In this document: positions 7,814-15,146 of the stretch, piece by piece
How positions within the stretch are numbered: position 1 is the stretch's first letter
How the letters are laid out: every line of letters starts with the position of its first letter
Source of the DNA: Streptomyces solicavernae
GTDB taxonomy: Bacteria > Actinomycetota > Actinomycetes > Streptomycetales > Streptomycetaceae
Length of the DNA stretch: 64,000 bases
Direction: 5' to 3'
Assembly (NCBI RefSeq): GCF_029968095.1
Contig: NZ_JASCIR010000001.1
Span: 310,001-374,000 of the forward strand
Position numbers and translations under genes: made by a program
The notes under the pieces: model-generated
What the model saw: only the letters and a program-made list of their open reading frames with translations
Databases searched by the model: none
What the model was told of the DNA's origin: nothing

Positions 7814-8314
7814 ATGCGGCTCGCCGCGAAGGGCCTTCTCGCGTGCCTGCCCGAGTTCCCCCGCCCATGGAATGTCGACGCGCTCTGCCAGGAACTGGCG
7901 CGCCTCGGCGGCCGACCGCTCACCCTGCACTCCGTCGACCTGCCGGAATTTCCTTTCGGCATGTGGATCGACGACGGGCGCGGCGACCGCATCCTGTACC
8001 GCTCGTCCGCCACCGGATACCACCGGGACCACATCGTGCTCCATGAGATCTGCCATCTCCTCGTCGCCCGCGAACGGCACCCGGCGGTACGACGGGTCCT
8101 CCCGCCGACCGACGGCGTCCGTCCGCCCATGGCCCTGCGCGCGGCCGACCGGCCCGCCGCCCCCGCGCCCGTACTGGCCCACAGCCCGGCCGAGGAGGAG
8201 CTGGCCGAGACCTTCGCCTCGCTCGCCCTGAAGCGGGCCGGGCGGCTGCGTCCCCGTGACATCAGCCCGGTCGAGCAGCGCGCGGCGGAGCTCCTGGGGG
8301 TGTCCCGTGCATGA
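7814..8314 (+). CDS. ImmA/IrrE-type zinc metallopeptidase-like protein
   Basis: The 166-aa protein from ATG 7814 (the frame is open further upstream, so the start is uncertain) has the HExxH zinc-protease signature in HIVLHEICHLLVARE at about residue 77, and a downstream acidic EEELAETFASLAL that would supply the third ligand. IrrE/ImmA peptidases act on transcription regulators. Proteins of this kind are often annotated in Streptomyces as a regulator or toxin component and are commonly paired with an MAB_1171c-like membrane protein. The next gene overlaps it by 8 bp, so the two are translationally coupled. No XRE-type antitoxin gene is next to it, which is unusual for ImmA pairs. Confidence 0.8.
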   Translation: MRLAAKGLLACLPEFPRPWNVDALCQELARLGGRPLTLHSVDLPEFPFGMWIDDGRGDRILYRSSATGYHRDHIVLHEICHLLVARERHPAVRRVLPPTDGVRPPMALRAADRPAAPAPVLAHSPAEEELAETFASLALKRAGRLRPRDISPVEQRAAELLGVSRA

Positions 8315-9509
8315 CGTTCCCGCCTGGGTCGAGACGATGCGCGGGGTGGTCCTCGCGGTCGTGTGGACGGTGCTCGTCCTGCGGATTCCCGCACTCCGCC
8401 GGTCCGGTCAACGGCCGGTCTGGGCGGTCCTGTTGGTGCTCGCCGCCGGTTCGCTGCTCATCCAGGCCCAGGTGGGCGCCTGGGTCGACGAGGTCACGGG
8501 CGTGCCGAAGGCCGGCGAGCTGGCCGTCACGCTGATCGCGCTCACGGACTTCGCGGTGGTGTGGTGGTTCGCGCTCACCCTGCGCGCCGTGGACCGGCCC
8601 ACGCCCGCCTGGCTGCGCCGCGCGCCCCTCGGCTGCGCGCTCATCACGGCCGTCGCCGCCACCGCGTTCTTCGCCCTGGCCGACGAGCAGCACCGGTACG
8701 GCGAGCAGGCGCAGGGCTGGTGGGTGGCGTACGCGCTGGTCTGGATCGGGTACGGACTGGTCACGGCGGTCGGCGCTGCGGCCGTGTTCTGGCGGTACGG
8801 GCTGCGCATGCTCAGCCCGACGCTGCGGGCGAGCATGCTGCTGCTCGCGGTCGGCACCAGCGCCGAGCTGCCGTACCTGGTGATCCGGGCCATCCGCTGG
8901 TTCGACCCGGAAGCCTCGCCGGCGCTCGCGCTCGCCGGGTTCTGGTGCTCGTTCGCGCGGTTCGTCCTGGTCGCGCTCGGCTGCTCGCTCGCCGCGATCG
9001 ACCCGCTGCGCAAGGCCTCGCTGTTCTGGTACCGGCGGCAGCGGCTCTTCCGGCTGTGGCGACTGCTGCGGCAGGCCACCCCGGAACTCCTCGTCGTCAC
9101 ACCGCAGTCGCGGCTCTCCGATCTGCTGACGTTCCGCAATTCCTGGGAGTTGCTGCACCAGCGCGTCATCGACATTCGCGACAGCATCATTTTCCTGCGG
9201 GACGGCTGGGCCTCCGAGGATCTGCTGCGGGAGGCCGCGCGCCACATCCAGGAGAGCGAACTCAGAGAACGCGAGCGGCTGTTGGCCACCGCATGCTGGA
9301 TCGAGGCGGCCCGGCGTGACGCGCTGGCCGGTGAGCCGCGCCGCCACGAAGAGGTGCGTTCCGGCCTGCTGCCCGAGGTGCACGGCTCGGAGTCCACCAT
9401 GCCGCGCGAAATCACGTATCTCGTACGCCTCTACCGGTTCCTGAGTTCTCGTCACGTATCGGAATTCGCCGCCCGTATGCGGCAGCCGCAGGACGCGGCG
9501 ACGGGCTGA
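8307..9509 (+). CDS. MAB_1171c-like integral membrane protein
   Basis: The 400-aa protein starts at a GTG that overlaps the stop region of the metallopeptidase gene. The N-terminal half has seven or so hydrophobic helices (about residues 10-235; for example VLAVVWTVLVLRIPAL, LITAVAATAFFALAD, FVLVALGCSLAAIDPL). The C-terminal half is cytosolic, with RYLWRLRQATPE-like and FRNSWELLHQRVIDIRDSIIFLRDGW motifs. This layout matches the MAB_1171c family of putative transporters seen with ImmA-like partners in actinobacteria. A 17-bp stem terminator follows 39 bp downstream. The pair may form a membrane sensor with a proteolytic regulator, as inference from the coupling. Confidence 0.8.
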   Translation: MHDVPAWVETMRGVVLAVVWTVLVLRIPALRRSGQRPVWAVLLVLAAGSLLIQAQVGAWVDEVTGVPKAGELAVTLIALTDFAVVWWFALTLRAVDRPTPAWLRRAPLGCALITAVAATAFFALADEQHRYGEQAQGWWVAYALVWIGYGLVTAVGAAAVFWRYGLRMLSPTLRASMLLLAVGTSAELPYLVIRAIRWFDPEASPALALAGFWCSFARFVLVALGCSLAAIDPLRKASLFWYRRQRLFRLWRLLRQATPELLVVTPQSRLSDLLTFRNSWELLHQRVIDIRDSIIFLRDGWASEDLLREAARHIQESELRERERLLATACWIEAARRDALAGEPRRHEEVRSGLLPEVHGSESTMPREITYLVRLYRFLSSRHVSEFAARMRQPQDAATG

Positions 9510-9547
9510 GCGGGCACGGGACGCCCGGAAGGCGCTTGTAAGAGTTT

Positions 9548-9591
9548 GCGAAGGCTTGCACTGGCACCCAGTGCAAGCCTTCGCCCCTTTT
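9548..9591 (+). terminator. Intrinsic terminator after the MAB_1171c-like gene
   Basis: GCGAAGGCTTGCACTGG (9548-9564) and its exact complement (9568-9584) form a perfect 17-bp stem with a CAC loop, followed by CCCCTTTT. It is placed 39 bp after the stop of the upstream gene and about 35 bp before the amylase promoter. Confidence 0.85.
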
Positions 9592-9626
9592 GCCACCTCC
9601 TTCAACGACCCATCTTGCGCGGAGGG

Positions 9627-9656
9627 TTGACCTCTCCTTCAGGCCGGGACTAGCTT
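9627..9656 (+). promoter_or_regulatory. Candidate promoter of the alpha-amylase gene
   Basis: TTGACC (9627-9632) and TAGCTT (9651-9656) are spaced by 18 bp, a good vegetative-type match for this GC content. The leader to the ATG at 9733 is about 70 nt and contains the operator-like repeats described separately. Confidence 0.6.
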
Positions 9657-9674
9657 CAGCGCCGCATTCGTCAT

Positions 9675-9699
9675 CTTGCTGCAAGATTTTGCATCAAGG
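9675..9699. promoter_or_regulatory. MalR/Reg1-like operator repeats upstream of amylase
   Basis: CTTGCTGCAAG (9675-9685) is an inverted repeat, followed by TTTTGCATCAAGG (9687-9699). Repeats built on CTTGCAG/TTGCA are the known targets of the LacI-family regulator MalR/Reg1 in front of Streptomyces amylase and mal genes. The position just downstream of the -10 box would allow roadblock or promoter occlusion. The LacI gene at 59501-60556 is a candidate ligand. Confidence 0.6.
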
Positions 9700-9732
9700 T
9701 GGCGGCTCACCCCCACTTGAAGAAGGATCTCC

Positions 9733-11187
9733 ATGAGCAAGCTCAGCAGGTCCCTGATCGCCGCAGCCGCGGCGGGCTCCGCCGCGCTCCTGGGCGCCGC
9801 CGCGCTGCAGCCCGCGAACGCGAGCCCCGCTCCCGCCCCCGAGGCCGCCGCGAAGAAGAAGCCGAAGGCCGAGAAGGCCGCGGGGAAGGACGTGATCGCC
9901 AACCTGTGGTCGTGGAACTGGAAGTCGGTGGGCGCCGAGTGCACCGACGTCCTCGGCCCCTCCGGGTACGCGGCCGTGTGGGTCGCGCCGCCCGCCGAGT
10001 CCATCGCCCACCCCGACGGAAACTGGTGGGACGTCTACCAGCCCGTCAACTACGAGCTGAACAGCCGCTTCGGCGACAAGGAGGCCTTCGCCGCGATGAC
10101 GAAGGCCTGCAACGACGCCGGGGTGAAGGTCTACACGGACGCCGTCGTCAACCACACCGCGGCGCTCACCGGCACCGGCTACGGCGGCACCCAGGTGAGC
10201 GACAAGTACCGGCCCGCCATGTACCAGCGCGGCGACTACAACGTCGACGTCTGCAACCGCACGATCAGCAACTGGAGCGACAAGTGGGAGGTGCAGAACT
10301 GCGAGTTGCTCGGCCTGCCCGACCTGAAGACCGGCAGTGACGCGGTCCGCTCGAAGATCGCCGGGTATCTCAACTCGCAGATAGCCCTCGGCGTTTCGGG
10401 CTTCCGCATCGACGCGTCGAAGCACATGCCGGCGGCCGACCTGGAGGCGATCGTCGGCAAGCTGGACTCGACGTCGGACGGTTCGCGCCCCTACGTCTTC
10501 CACGAGGTGTTCCCCGGTCCGACGCCCGCGCCCGACGAGTACTACGGCAGCGGCAAGGTCCTCGACTTCTCCGCCGCCGACCGGCTCAAGTCCGCGTTCC
10601 AGGGCGACATCGCGTCCCTGAAGGACTTCGGCAACGGGCAGCTGCCCGCCGACAAGTCCGTGTCGTTCGTGACCAACCACGACACCGAGCGCTCGGGCCG
10701 CCACCTGTCGTACAAGGACGGCGACACGGCGGTGCTCGCCAACGTCTTCCAGCTGGGCTGGACCCACGCCGACCCGACGGTCTACGCGGGCTTCACGTAC
10801 GAGAACAAGGACGCCTCCCCGCCCGCGGACGGCGACGGCTTCGTCACCGGCACGGACTGCGGCAACGGCGCCTGGTACTGCCTGGACCGGGACCCGCGGA
10901 TCACCGGCATGGTCGGCTGGCGCACGGCCGTCGGCGACGCCGAGGTCAGCGACTTCCAGTCGCCGCAGGGCAACGTCATCGGCTTCGGCCGCGGCGACAA
11001 GGGCTTCGTCGCCGTGAACAACACCGGCGGAGCGGTGACCGCCGAGTTCAGCACGCAGGTGCCGGACGGCACGTACCGCGACGTGCTGAGCGGCGACACG
11101 GCCGGTGAAGTGACCGTCTCCGGCGGCAAGGTGACGCTGGAACTCCCCGCGAAGTCGGCGGTGGCGTTCCACCCCGGTCAGGCCTGA
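9733..11187 (+). CDS. Secreted alpha-amylase (GH13), without starch-binding domain
   Basis: The 484-aa enzyme has a Sec signal peptide (Lys/Arg-containing n-region, then an Ala-rich core ending PANA at about residue 30). A Lys/Ala-rich linker follows, then the GH13 barrel. Visible conserved regions are VYTDAVVNHTA (region I), GFRIDASKH (catalytic nucleophile Asp near 225), FHEVFPG (acid/base Glu near 258) and FVTNHDTER (third Asp near 317), then a C-terminal beta domain to residue 484. Streptomyces amylases are often around 560-570 aa with a C-terminal CBM20, which is absent here. The ATG follows AGAAGGA. The enzyme would release maltodextrins from starch, supplying the mal genes at the right end of the window. 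Confidence 0.93.
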   Translation: MSKLSRSLIAAAAAGSAALLGAAALQPANASPAPAPEAAAKKKPKAEKAAGKDVIANLWSWNWKSVGAECTDVLGPSGYAAVWVAPPAESIAHPDGNWWDVYQPVNYELNSRFGDKEAFAAMTKACNDAGVKVYTDAVVNHTAALTGTGYGGTQVSDKYRPAMYQRGDYNVDVCNRTISNWSDKWEVQNCELLGLPDLKTGSDAVRSKIAGYLNSQIALGVSGFRIDASKHMPAADLEAIVGKLDSTSDGSRPYVFHEVFPGPTPAPDEYYGSGKVLDFSAADRLKSAFQGDIASLKDFGNGQLPADKSVSFVTNHDTERSGRHLSYKDGDTAVLANVFQLGWTHADPTVYAGFTYENKDASPPADGDGFVTGTDCGNGAWYCLDRDPRITGMVGWRTAVGDAEVSDFQSPQGNVIGFGRGDKGFVAVNNTGGAVTAEFSTQVPDGTYRDVLSGDTAGEVTVSGGKVTLELPAKSAVAFHPGQA

Positions 11188-11200
11188 CCACGCCGCTTCC

Positions 11201-11310
11201 TCAAGCGCCGGACGAGCGGGAATCCAGCCCGTCCGGCGCTTGAACCCAGCCCGTCCGGCGCTTGAACCCAGCCCGTCCGGCGCTTGAGGACGAGCCCGTC
11301 CGGCGCTTGA
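11201..11310. repeat. Array of the Streptomyces interspersed repeat, terminator-like
   Basis: One inverted copy (TCAAGCGCCGGACG, 11201-11214) is followed by four direct copies of its complement CGTCCGGCGCTTGA at 11230, 11252, 11274 and 11297. The inverted copy can pair with any of them; with the first it forms a 14-bp stem and 15-nt loop 13 bp after the amylase stop. This element recurs in Streptomyces intergenic regions, and further copies occur here near 18040 and 56635. It probably terminates amylase transcription and that of the convergent GntR gene. Confidence 0.75.
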
Positions 11311-11371
11311 GGACGAGCCCGCAGGGCGATCGGACGACGCCCGGGGCAACGGCACCCCACCCCGCGGGAAC

Positions 11372-12058
11372 TTACGCCGCCGGCAACCGCTTCCGGATCC
11401 CGTCGAAGTGCCGCCGCATCGCCTCCGCCGCCCGCGCCCCGTCCCCCGCCCGCAGCGCCGCGACGATCTCCGCGTGCTGGGCGCAGGTGCGGTGCGGGTC
11501 CTGGTGGTCGTCCGCGAGGTCGTCGCGGACCTGCCGCATCGCCGCCCAGAACGCGTCGAGCACCTCGCTGAGCAGGTGGTTGCCGAGCGAACGGTAGAGG
11601 GCCAGGTGGAAGGCCCGGTCGGTGGCCGCGTCCACCGCGCCCTCGTCCGCCTCGCGCTCCATCCGCCGTACGAGCCCGTCCAGCACGTCGAGGTCGTCGG
11701 CCGGTACCGTCGCGGCGACGGTGGCGATCACGCCGGACTCCAACGCCTCGCGCAGCTCCATGAGTTCGTACAGGCTCGGCTCCCCGCGCCGGTGCCGGAC
11801 CGCCGCACGGAAGGCGATCCCGTCCACCAGCGGATCGAGCGAGAGCGAGCCGACGTACGTGCCGAAGCCGTGCCGGATCTCGATGACCCGCACCGCCTGC
11901 AGCGCCTTCAGTGCCTCGCGTACGGAGTTGCGGCTCATGTCAAGGAGCTCGCACAGCTCGGACTCGGTGGGCAGCGGATCGCCGGGACCGAGCTTCCGGT
12001 CGAGGATCAGCTGCCTGATCCGCGCCTGCGCCGTCTCGCTGAGATTCCCTCGCGCCAT
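11372..12058 (-). CDS. FadR/GntR-family regulator (NanR-like by context)
   Basis: The 228-aa protein has an N-terminal winged helix (LGPGDPLPTESELCELLDMSRNSVREALKALQAVRVIEIRHGFGTYV) at about residues 10-75 and a C-terminal all-helical FCD domain (about 90-215), with metal-ligand-like residues in ATDRAFHLALYRSLGN, CAQHAEIVAAL and AMRRHFDGI. FCD proteins bind small carboxylates or sugars. It is divergent from a nanA-nanK-nanE-transporter set with a 133-bp promoter region between, so it most likely regulates that set. The ATG start is preceded by AAAGGAAACGGAAG. The name NanR is inferred from position only. Confidence 0.88.
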   Translation of the reverse strand: MARGNLSETAQARIRQLILDRKLGPGDPLPTESELCELLDMSRNSVREALKALQAVRVIEIRHGFGTYVGSLSLDPLVDGIAFRAAVRHRRGEPSLYELMELREALESGVIATVAATVPADDLDVLDGLVRRMEREADEGAVDAATDRAFHLALYRSLGNHLLSEVLDAFWAAMRQVRDDLADDHQDPHRTCAQHAEIVAALRAGDGARAAEAMRRHFDGIRKRLPAA

Positions 12059-12124
12059 CTTCCGTTTCCTTTGCCTTCGCCTCTTGACCAGCCACGTACA
12101 CGCCGGTCTATGGTGACCCGACAT

Positions 12125-12148
12125 GGGACATCCTACGTCCTACGTCCC
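12125..12148. promoter_or_regulatory. Candidate operator between GntR and the nan-type operon
   Basis: GGGAC (12125-12129) and GTCCC (12144-12148) are inverted arms around direct repeats of CCTACGT. It lies between the divergent starts (12058 and 12192). The match is short, and this is only a candidate for FadR-type binding. Confidence 0.3.
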
Positions 12149-12191
12149 GTCGTACCACCGCATCGTTCCGATTCGTTCTGGAGTCACCGCC

Positions 12192-13151
12192 ATGCCCCTC
12201 GCCTCGCCCCTCACGGGCGTCGTCCCGCCCGTCTGCACCCCGCTCACCCCGGACGGCGAGGTCGACACCGCGTCCCTGGCGCGGCTCGTCGAGCATCTGG
12301 TCGGGGGCGGTGTGCACGGCCTGTTCGCGCTCGGCTCGACCAGCGAGGTCGCGTACCTCACGGACGTGCAGCGGGCCACCGCCCTGGAGGCCGTGGTGAC
12401 CGCCGCGGCCGGACGCGTCCCCGTCCTCGCGGGCGTCATCGACACCACCACCGCCCGCGTCGTCGAGCACGCCCGCACGGCCGAACGCCTCGGCGCCGAC
12501 GCGCTCGTCGCGACCGCGCCCTTCTACACCCGCACCCACGCCACGGAGATCGCCGGCCACTTCCGCGCCCTGCGCGCCGCGGTCGACCTGCCGCTGTTCG
12601 CGTACGACATCCCGGTGGCCGTGCACAGCAAGCTCACGCCCGACCTGGTCCGGGAGCTCGCCGGGGACGGCACGCTCGCCGGGCTCAAGGACAGCAGCGG
12701 CGACGAGGGCTCGCTGCGCCGGCTCCTGGTCGAGCTCGGCGGCCGCGAGGGCCGCGCCACCGGTCCGGCCCCGCACTTCGCGGTGCTCACCGGCTCCGAA
12801 CTGACCGTCGACGCCGCCCTCCTTGCGGGCTGCGACGGTGTGGTCCCGGGCCTCGGCAACGTCGACCCGGCCGGTTACGTACGCCTCTACGAGGCCGCGC
12901 GCGCCGGGGACCTGGAGCTGGCCGCCAAGGAGCAGGAGCGGCTCGTCGGGCTGTTCGGCATGGTGGACTGCGGGCCGGAGGCCGACATGGGGCGCAGCTC
13001 GTCCGCGCTCGGCTCGTTCAAGGCGGCGCTGTGGCTGCTCGCCGTCATCGGGCACCGTGGCACCGCGCGCCCGCAGATCCCCCTTTCCGACGAGTCGGTG
13101 GCCGAGGTGGCGGCGCGGCTGCGCGGCGCCGGTCTCGTGCCGGTGCGATGA
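12192..13151 (+). CDS. Dihydrodipicolinate synthase / N-acetylneuraminate lyase family
   Basis: The 319-aa class I aldolase has the family's TIM-barrel motifs: PPVCTPLTPDGEVD at the N-terminus, LFALGSTSEVAYL (the GxxGE-type phosphate/carboxylate loop), VATAPFYTRT, LFAYDIPVAVHSKL with the catalytic Tyr, and LAGLKDSSGDEG with the Schiff-base Lys. True DapA is usually elsewhere with lysine genes. Here the neighbours are a ROK kinase, an N-acetylmannosamine-6-phosphate epimerase and a sialate-type MFS carrier, so N-acetylneuraminate lyase activity (sialic acid to ManNAc plus pyruvate) is the best reading. The start ATG follows TGGAG. The stop overlaps the next start as ATGA. Confidence 0.88.
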   Translation: MPLASPLTGVVPPVCTPLTPDGEVDTASLARLVEHLVGGGVHGLFALGSTSEVAYLTDVQRATALEAVVTAAAGRVPVLAGVIDTTTARVVEHARTAERLGADALVATAPFYTRTHATEIAGHFRALRAAVDLPLFAYDIPVAVHSKLTPDLVRELAGDGTLAGLKDSSGDEGSLRRLLVELGGREGRATGPAPHFAVLTGSELTVDAALLAGCDGVVPGLGNVDPAGYVRLYEAARAGDLELAAKEQERLVGLFGMVDCGPEADMGRSSSALGSFKAALWLLAVIGHRGTARPQIPLSDESVAEVAARLRGAGLVPVR

Positions 13152-14182
13152 GTTCCGGCCGAGAGGGGCCTGTGGGGCCCGTCGTCGGTCTGGACCTCGG
13201 CGGTACGAAGATCGCCGCCGCGCTCGTCGCCGCCGACGGCACGGTCCTGGCCCGGCACACCCGGCCGACCCCGGCCACCGAGGGTGCGCGGGCCGTCCTG
13301 GACGCGCTGGCCGCGGCCGCGACCGCCGTGGCGTCCGGCGCCTCGTCCCGCGTCTCGTCCGGCGTCGCGTCCCGTGCCTTGTCTGGCGTCTCGTCCGGCG
13401 TCTCGTCCGGCGTCTCGTCCGGCGCCGAGGTCACCGCCGAGTTCACCGCTGTGGGCGTGGCCGCCGCCGGGGTGATCGACCCGGTGAGCGGAACCGTCAC
13501 CGGGGCCACGGACACGATCAGCGGCTGGCGCGGCACACCGCTCGCCCCGGCCCTCGCCGCCCGCCTCGGCACGCCGGTGGCCTGTGACAACGACGTACGC
13601 GCCACGGCCGGGCCGGAACTCGCGGCGCTGCCGCCCGGCTCCTCGCTGCTGTATCTGGCGGTCGGAACCGGAATCGGCGGCGCGGTCGCCGTCGACGGCC
13701 GGATGGCGCACGGCAACAGCGGCGTCGCCGGGCACATCGGACATCTGCCGAGCCCGGAGGCGGAGGGGGTGCCGTGCAGCTGCGGCGCCGTCGGCCACCT
13801 GGAGGCGGTGGCGGCGGGGCCCGGCATCACGGCCCTGTACGAACGGCTCTCCGCTCGGCGCGCCGAGCGGCTGCAGACGGTCGCGGACCACGCCGACCGC
13901 GGGGACGCCGCCGCCGCGCAGGCCATCGCGGTCGGCGCGCGCGCCGCGGGCCGCGCCCTCGGCGGCCTGGCCAACGCCCTCGGGCCCGACAGGGTCGTGG
14001 TCGGCGGCGGAGTGACCGGCCTCGGCCCCCGCTACCTCGGCCCGCTCGCCGACGCCTTCACGGCCGAACTCCTGCCCCCACTGGAGCAGTTGCGCCCCGA
14101 GCCGCCACGCTTCGGCGCGGACGCGGCCGTACGAGGAGCGGCCCTGCTCACGTCCACGGCGCCCCTGCACACCCCGGCCTGA
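13148..14182 (+). CDS. ROK-family sugar kinase, probable N-acetylmannosamine kinase
   Basis: The 344-aa protein has the ATP-binding GLDLGGTKIAAALV, the catalytic-base motif ACDNDVRATA, GTGIGGAVAVDG, GHIGHLP and a zinc-motif region reading CSCGAVGHLEAVAAGPG. ROK kinases normally have CxCGxxGCxE; here the third Cys is His. A low-complexity insert of repeated VSSG/ASR units (about residues 64-93, DNA 13337-13425) enlarges the N-terminal domain and has no counterpart in the family. The ATGA overlap with the lyase gene indicates translational coupling. ManNAc kinase activity is inferred from the cluster; a generic glucokinase is the alternative. Confidence 0.87.
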   Translation: MSSGREGPVGPVVGLDLGGTKIAAALVAADGTVLARHTRPTPATEGARAVLDALAAAATAVASGASSRVSSGVASRALSGVSSGVSSGVSSGAEVTAEFTAVGVAAAGVIDPVSGTVTGATDTISGWRGTPLAPALAARLGTPVACDNDVRATAGPELAALPPGSSLLYLAVGTGIGGAVAVDGRMAHGNSGVAGHIGHLPSPEAEGVPCSCGAVGHLEAVAAGPGITALYERLSARRAERLQTVADHADRGDAAAAQAIAVGARAAGRALGGLANALGPDRVVVGGGVTGLGPRYLGPLADAFTAELLPPLEQLRPEPPRFGADAAVRGAALLTSTAPLHTPA

Positions 14183-14298
14183 CCGGCACCCGTACCAGGG
14201 CAGCCGCCCCTCCCCTTGCCCCTCACCTGTCCCCCTTTCCTGTCCCACTTTCCTGTCCTGTCCCACTTTCCTGTCCCGCCTCCCCATCCGGAGTGACC

Positions 14299-15012
14299 AT
14301 GACGGCACCGCCGTACCCCCGAGATCCCAAGCCCCTGCCCGACGCACTCGCCGGCCGCCTGATCGTCTCCTGCCAGGCGCCGCCCGGCGACCCGATGCGG
14401 GACACCGCCGCCCTGGTGCTCCTCGCCCGCTGCGCGCAGGCGGGCGGGGCGGCCGGGATACGGGCCAACGAGCCGGCGGCGGTGGCCGCGATCCGGGCCG
14501 AGGTCGACCTGCCGCTCGTCGGCCTGTGGAAGGACGGCGACACCGGCGTCTACATCACGCCGACCGTCCGCCACGCCCTGGCCGTGGCCGAGGCCGGCGC
14601 CGACATCGTGGCCGCCGACGCGACGGACCGCCCGCGCCCCGACGGCTCGGCCTTCGCCGGGCTCGTCGCCGCCGTGCACGCGGCCGGAGCCCTGGTGATG
14701 GCCGACGTGGCCACCCACGCCGAGGGCGTCGCCGCCGCCGCGCAGGGCGCCGACCTGATCTCCACCACCCTCTCCGGGTACACCCCCGGCTCGCCGCGCC
14801 AGGACGGACCCGACCTCGACCTGGTGGCCTCGCTCTCGGCGGCCGTGCCCGTACCGGTGGTCGCGGAGGGCCGCCTGCACACGCCCGAGGAGGCCGCAGA
14901 GGCCCTGGCCCGCGGGGCGCACAGCGTCGTCGTCGGCACCGCCATCACCGCGCCCACGGCCTTGACGCGCCGCTTCGCCGCGGCCGTCGCCGGCACGGCG
15001 CCCCGCCCCTGA
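14299..15012 (+). CDS. nanE: N-acetylmannosamine-6-phosphate 2-epimerase
   Basis: The 237-aa TIM-barrel protein matches NanE: LIVSCQAPPGDPM at the substrate site, GGAAGIRANEP, LPLVGLWKDGD, YITPT, ADIVAADATDRPRP, MADVATHAEG, LISTTLSGYT and VVAEGRLHTPEEA with VVVGTAITAP at the phosphate-binding end. It converts ManNAc-6-P to GlcNAc-6-P. The ATG at 14299 lies six bases after CGGAG; a GTG two codons earlier is in frame. A 116-bp gap with a pyrimidine-rich CTTTCCTGTCCCA repeat separates it from the kinase. No nagA or nagB gene is in the cluster. Confidence 0.92.
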   Translation: MTAPPYPRDPKPLPDALAGRLIVSCQAPPGDPMRDTAALVLLARCAQAGGAAGIRANEPAAVAAIRAEVDLPLVGLWKDGDTGVYITPTVRHALAVAEAGADIVAADATDRPRPDGSAFAGLVAAVHAAGALVMADVATHAEGVAAAAQGADLISTTLSGYTPGSPRQDGPDLDLVASLSAAVPVPVVAEGRLHTPEEAAEALARGAHSVVVGTAITAPTALTRRFAAAVAGTAPRP

Positions 15013-15146
15013 CCCCGTACCCCCTGTACGGCCCGCACGCCCCCGTACGCCCCTGTACGGCCCCGCACGTCCCGAGTTCCGCCTGCCCCTGTCCCGGCCG
15101 ACCCGGTCGTCTCGACGGTGAGACGATCCGGCACTCTGGAGTAACC

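Noticed and set aside
11408..14182. A 924-codon plus-strand frame
   Set aside because: Only the part from 13148 is a real gene (ROK kinase). The rest is an open frame opposite the GntR gene and through the lyase gene in another frame, with Arg/Pro-rich composition typical of shadow frames in GC-rich DNA.
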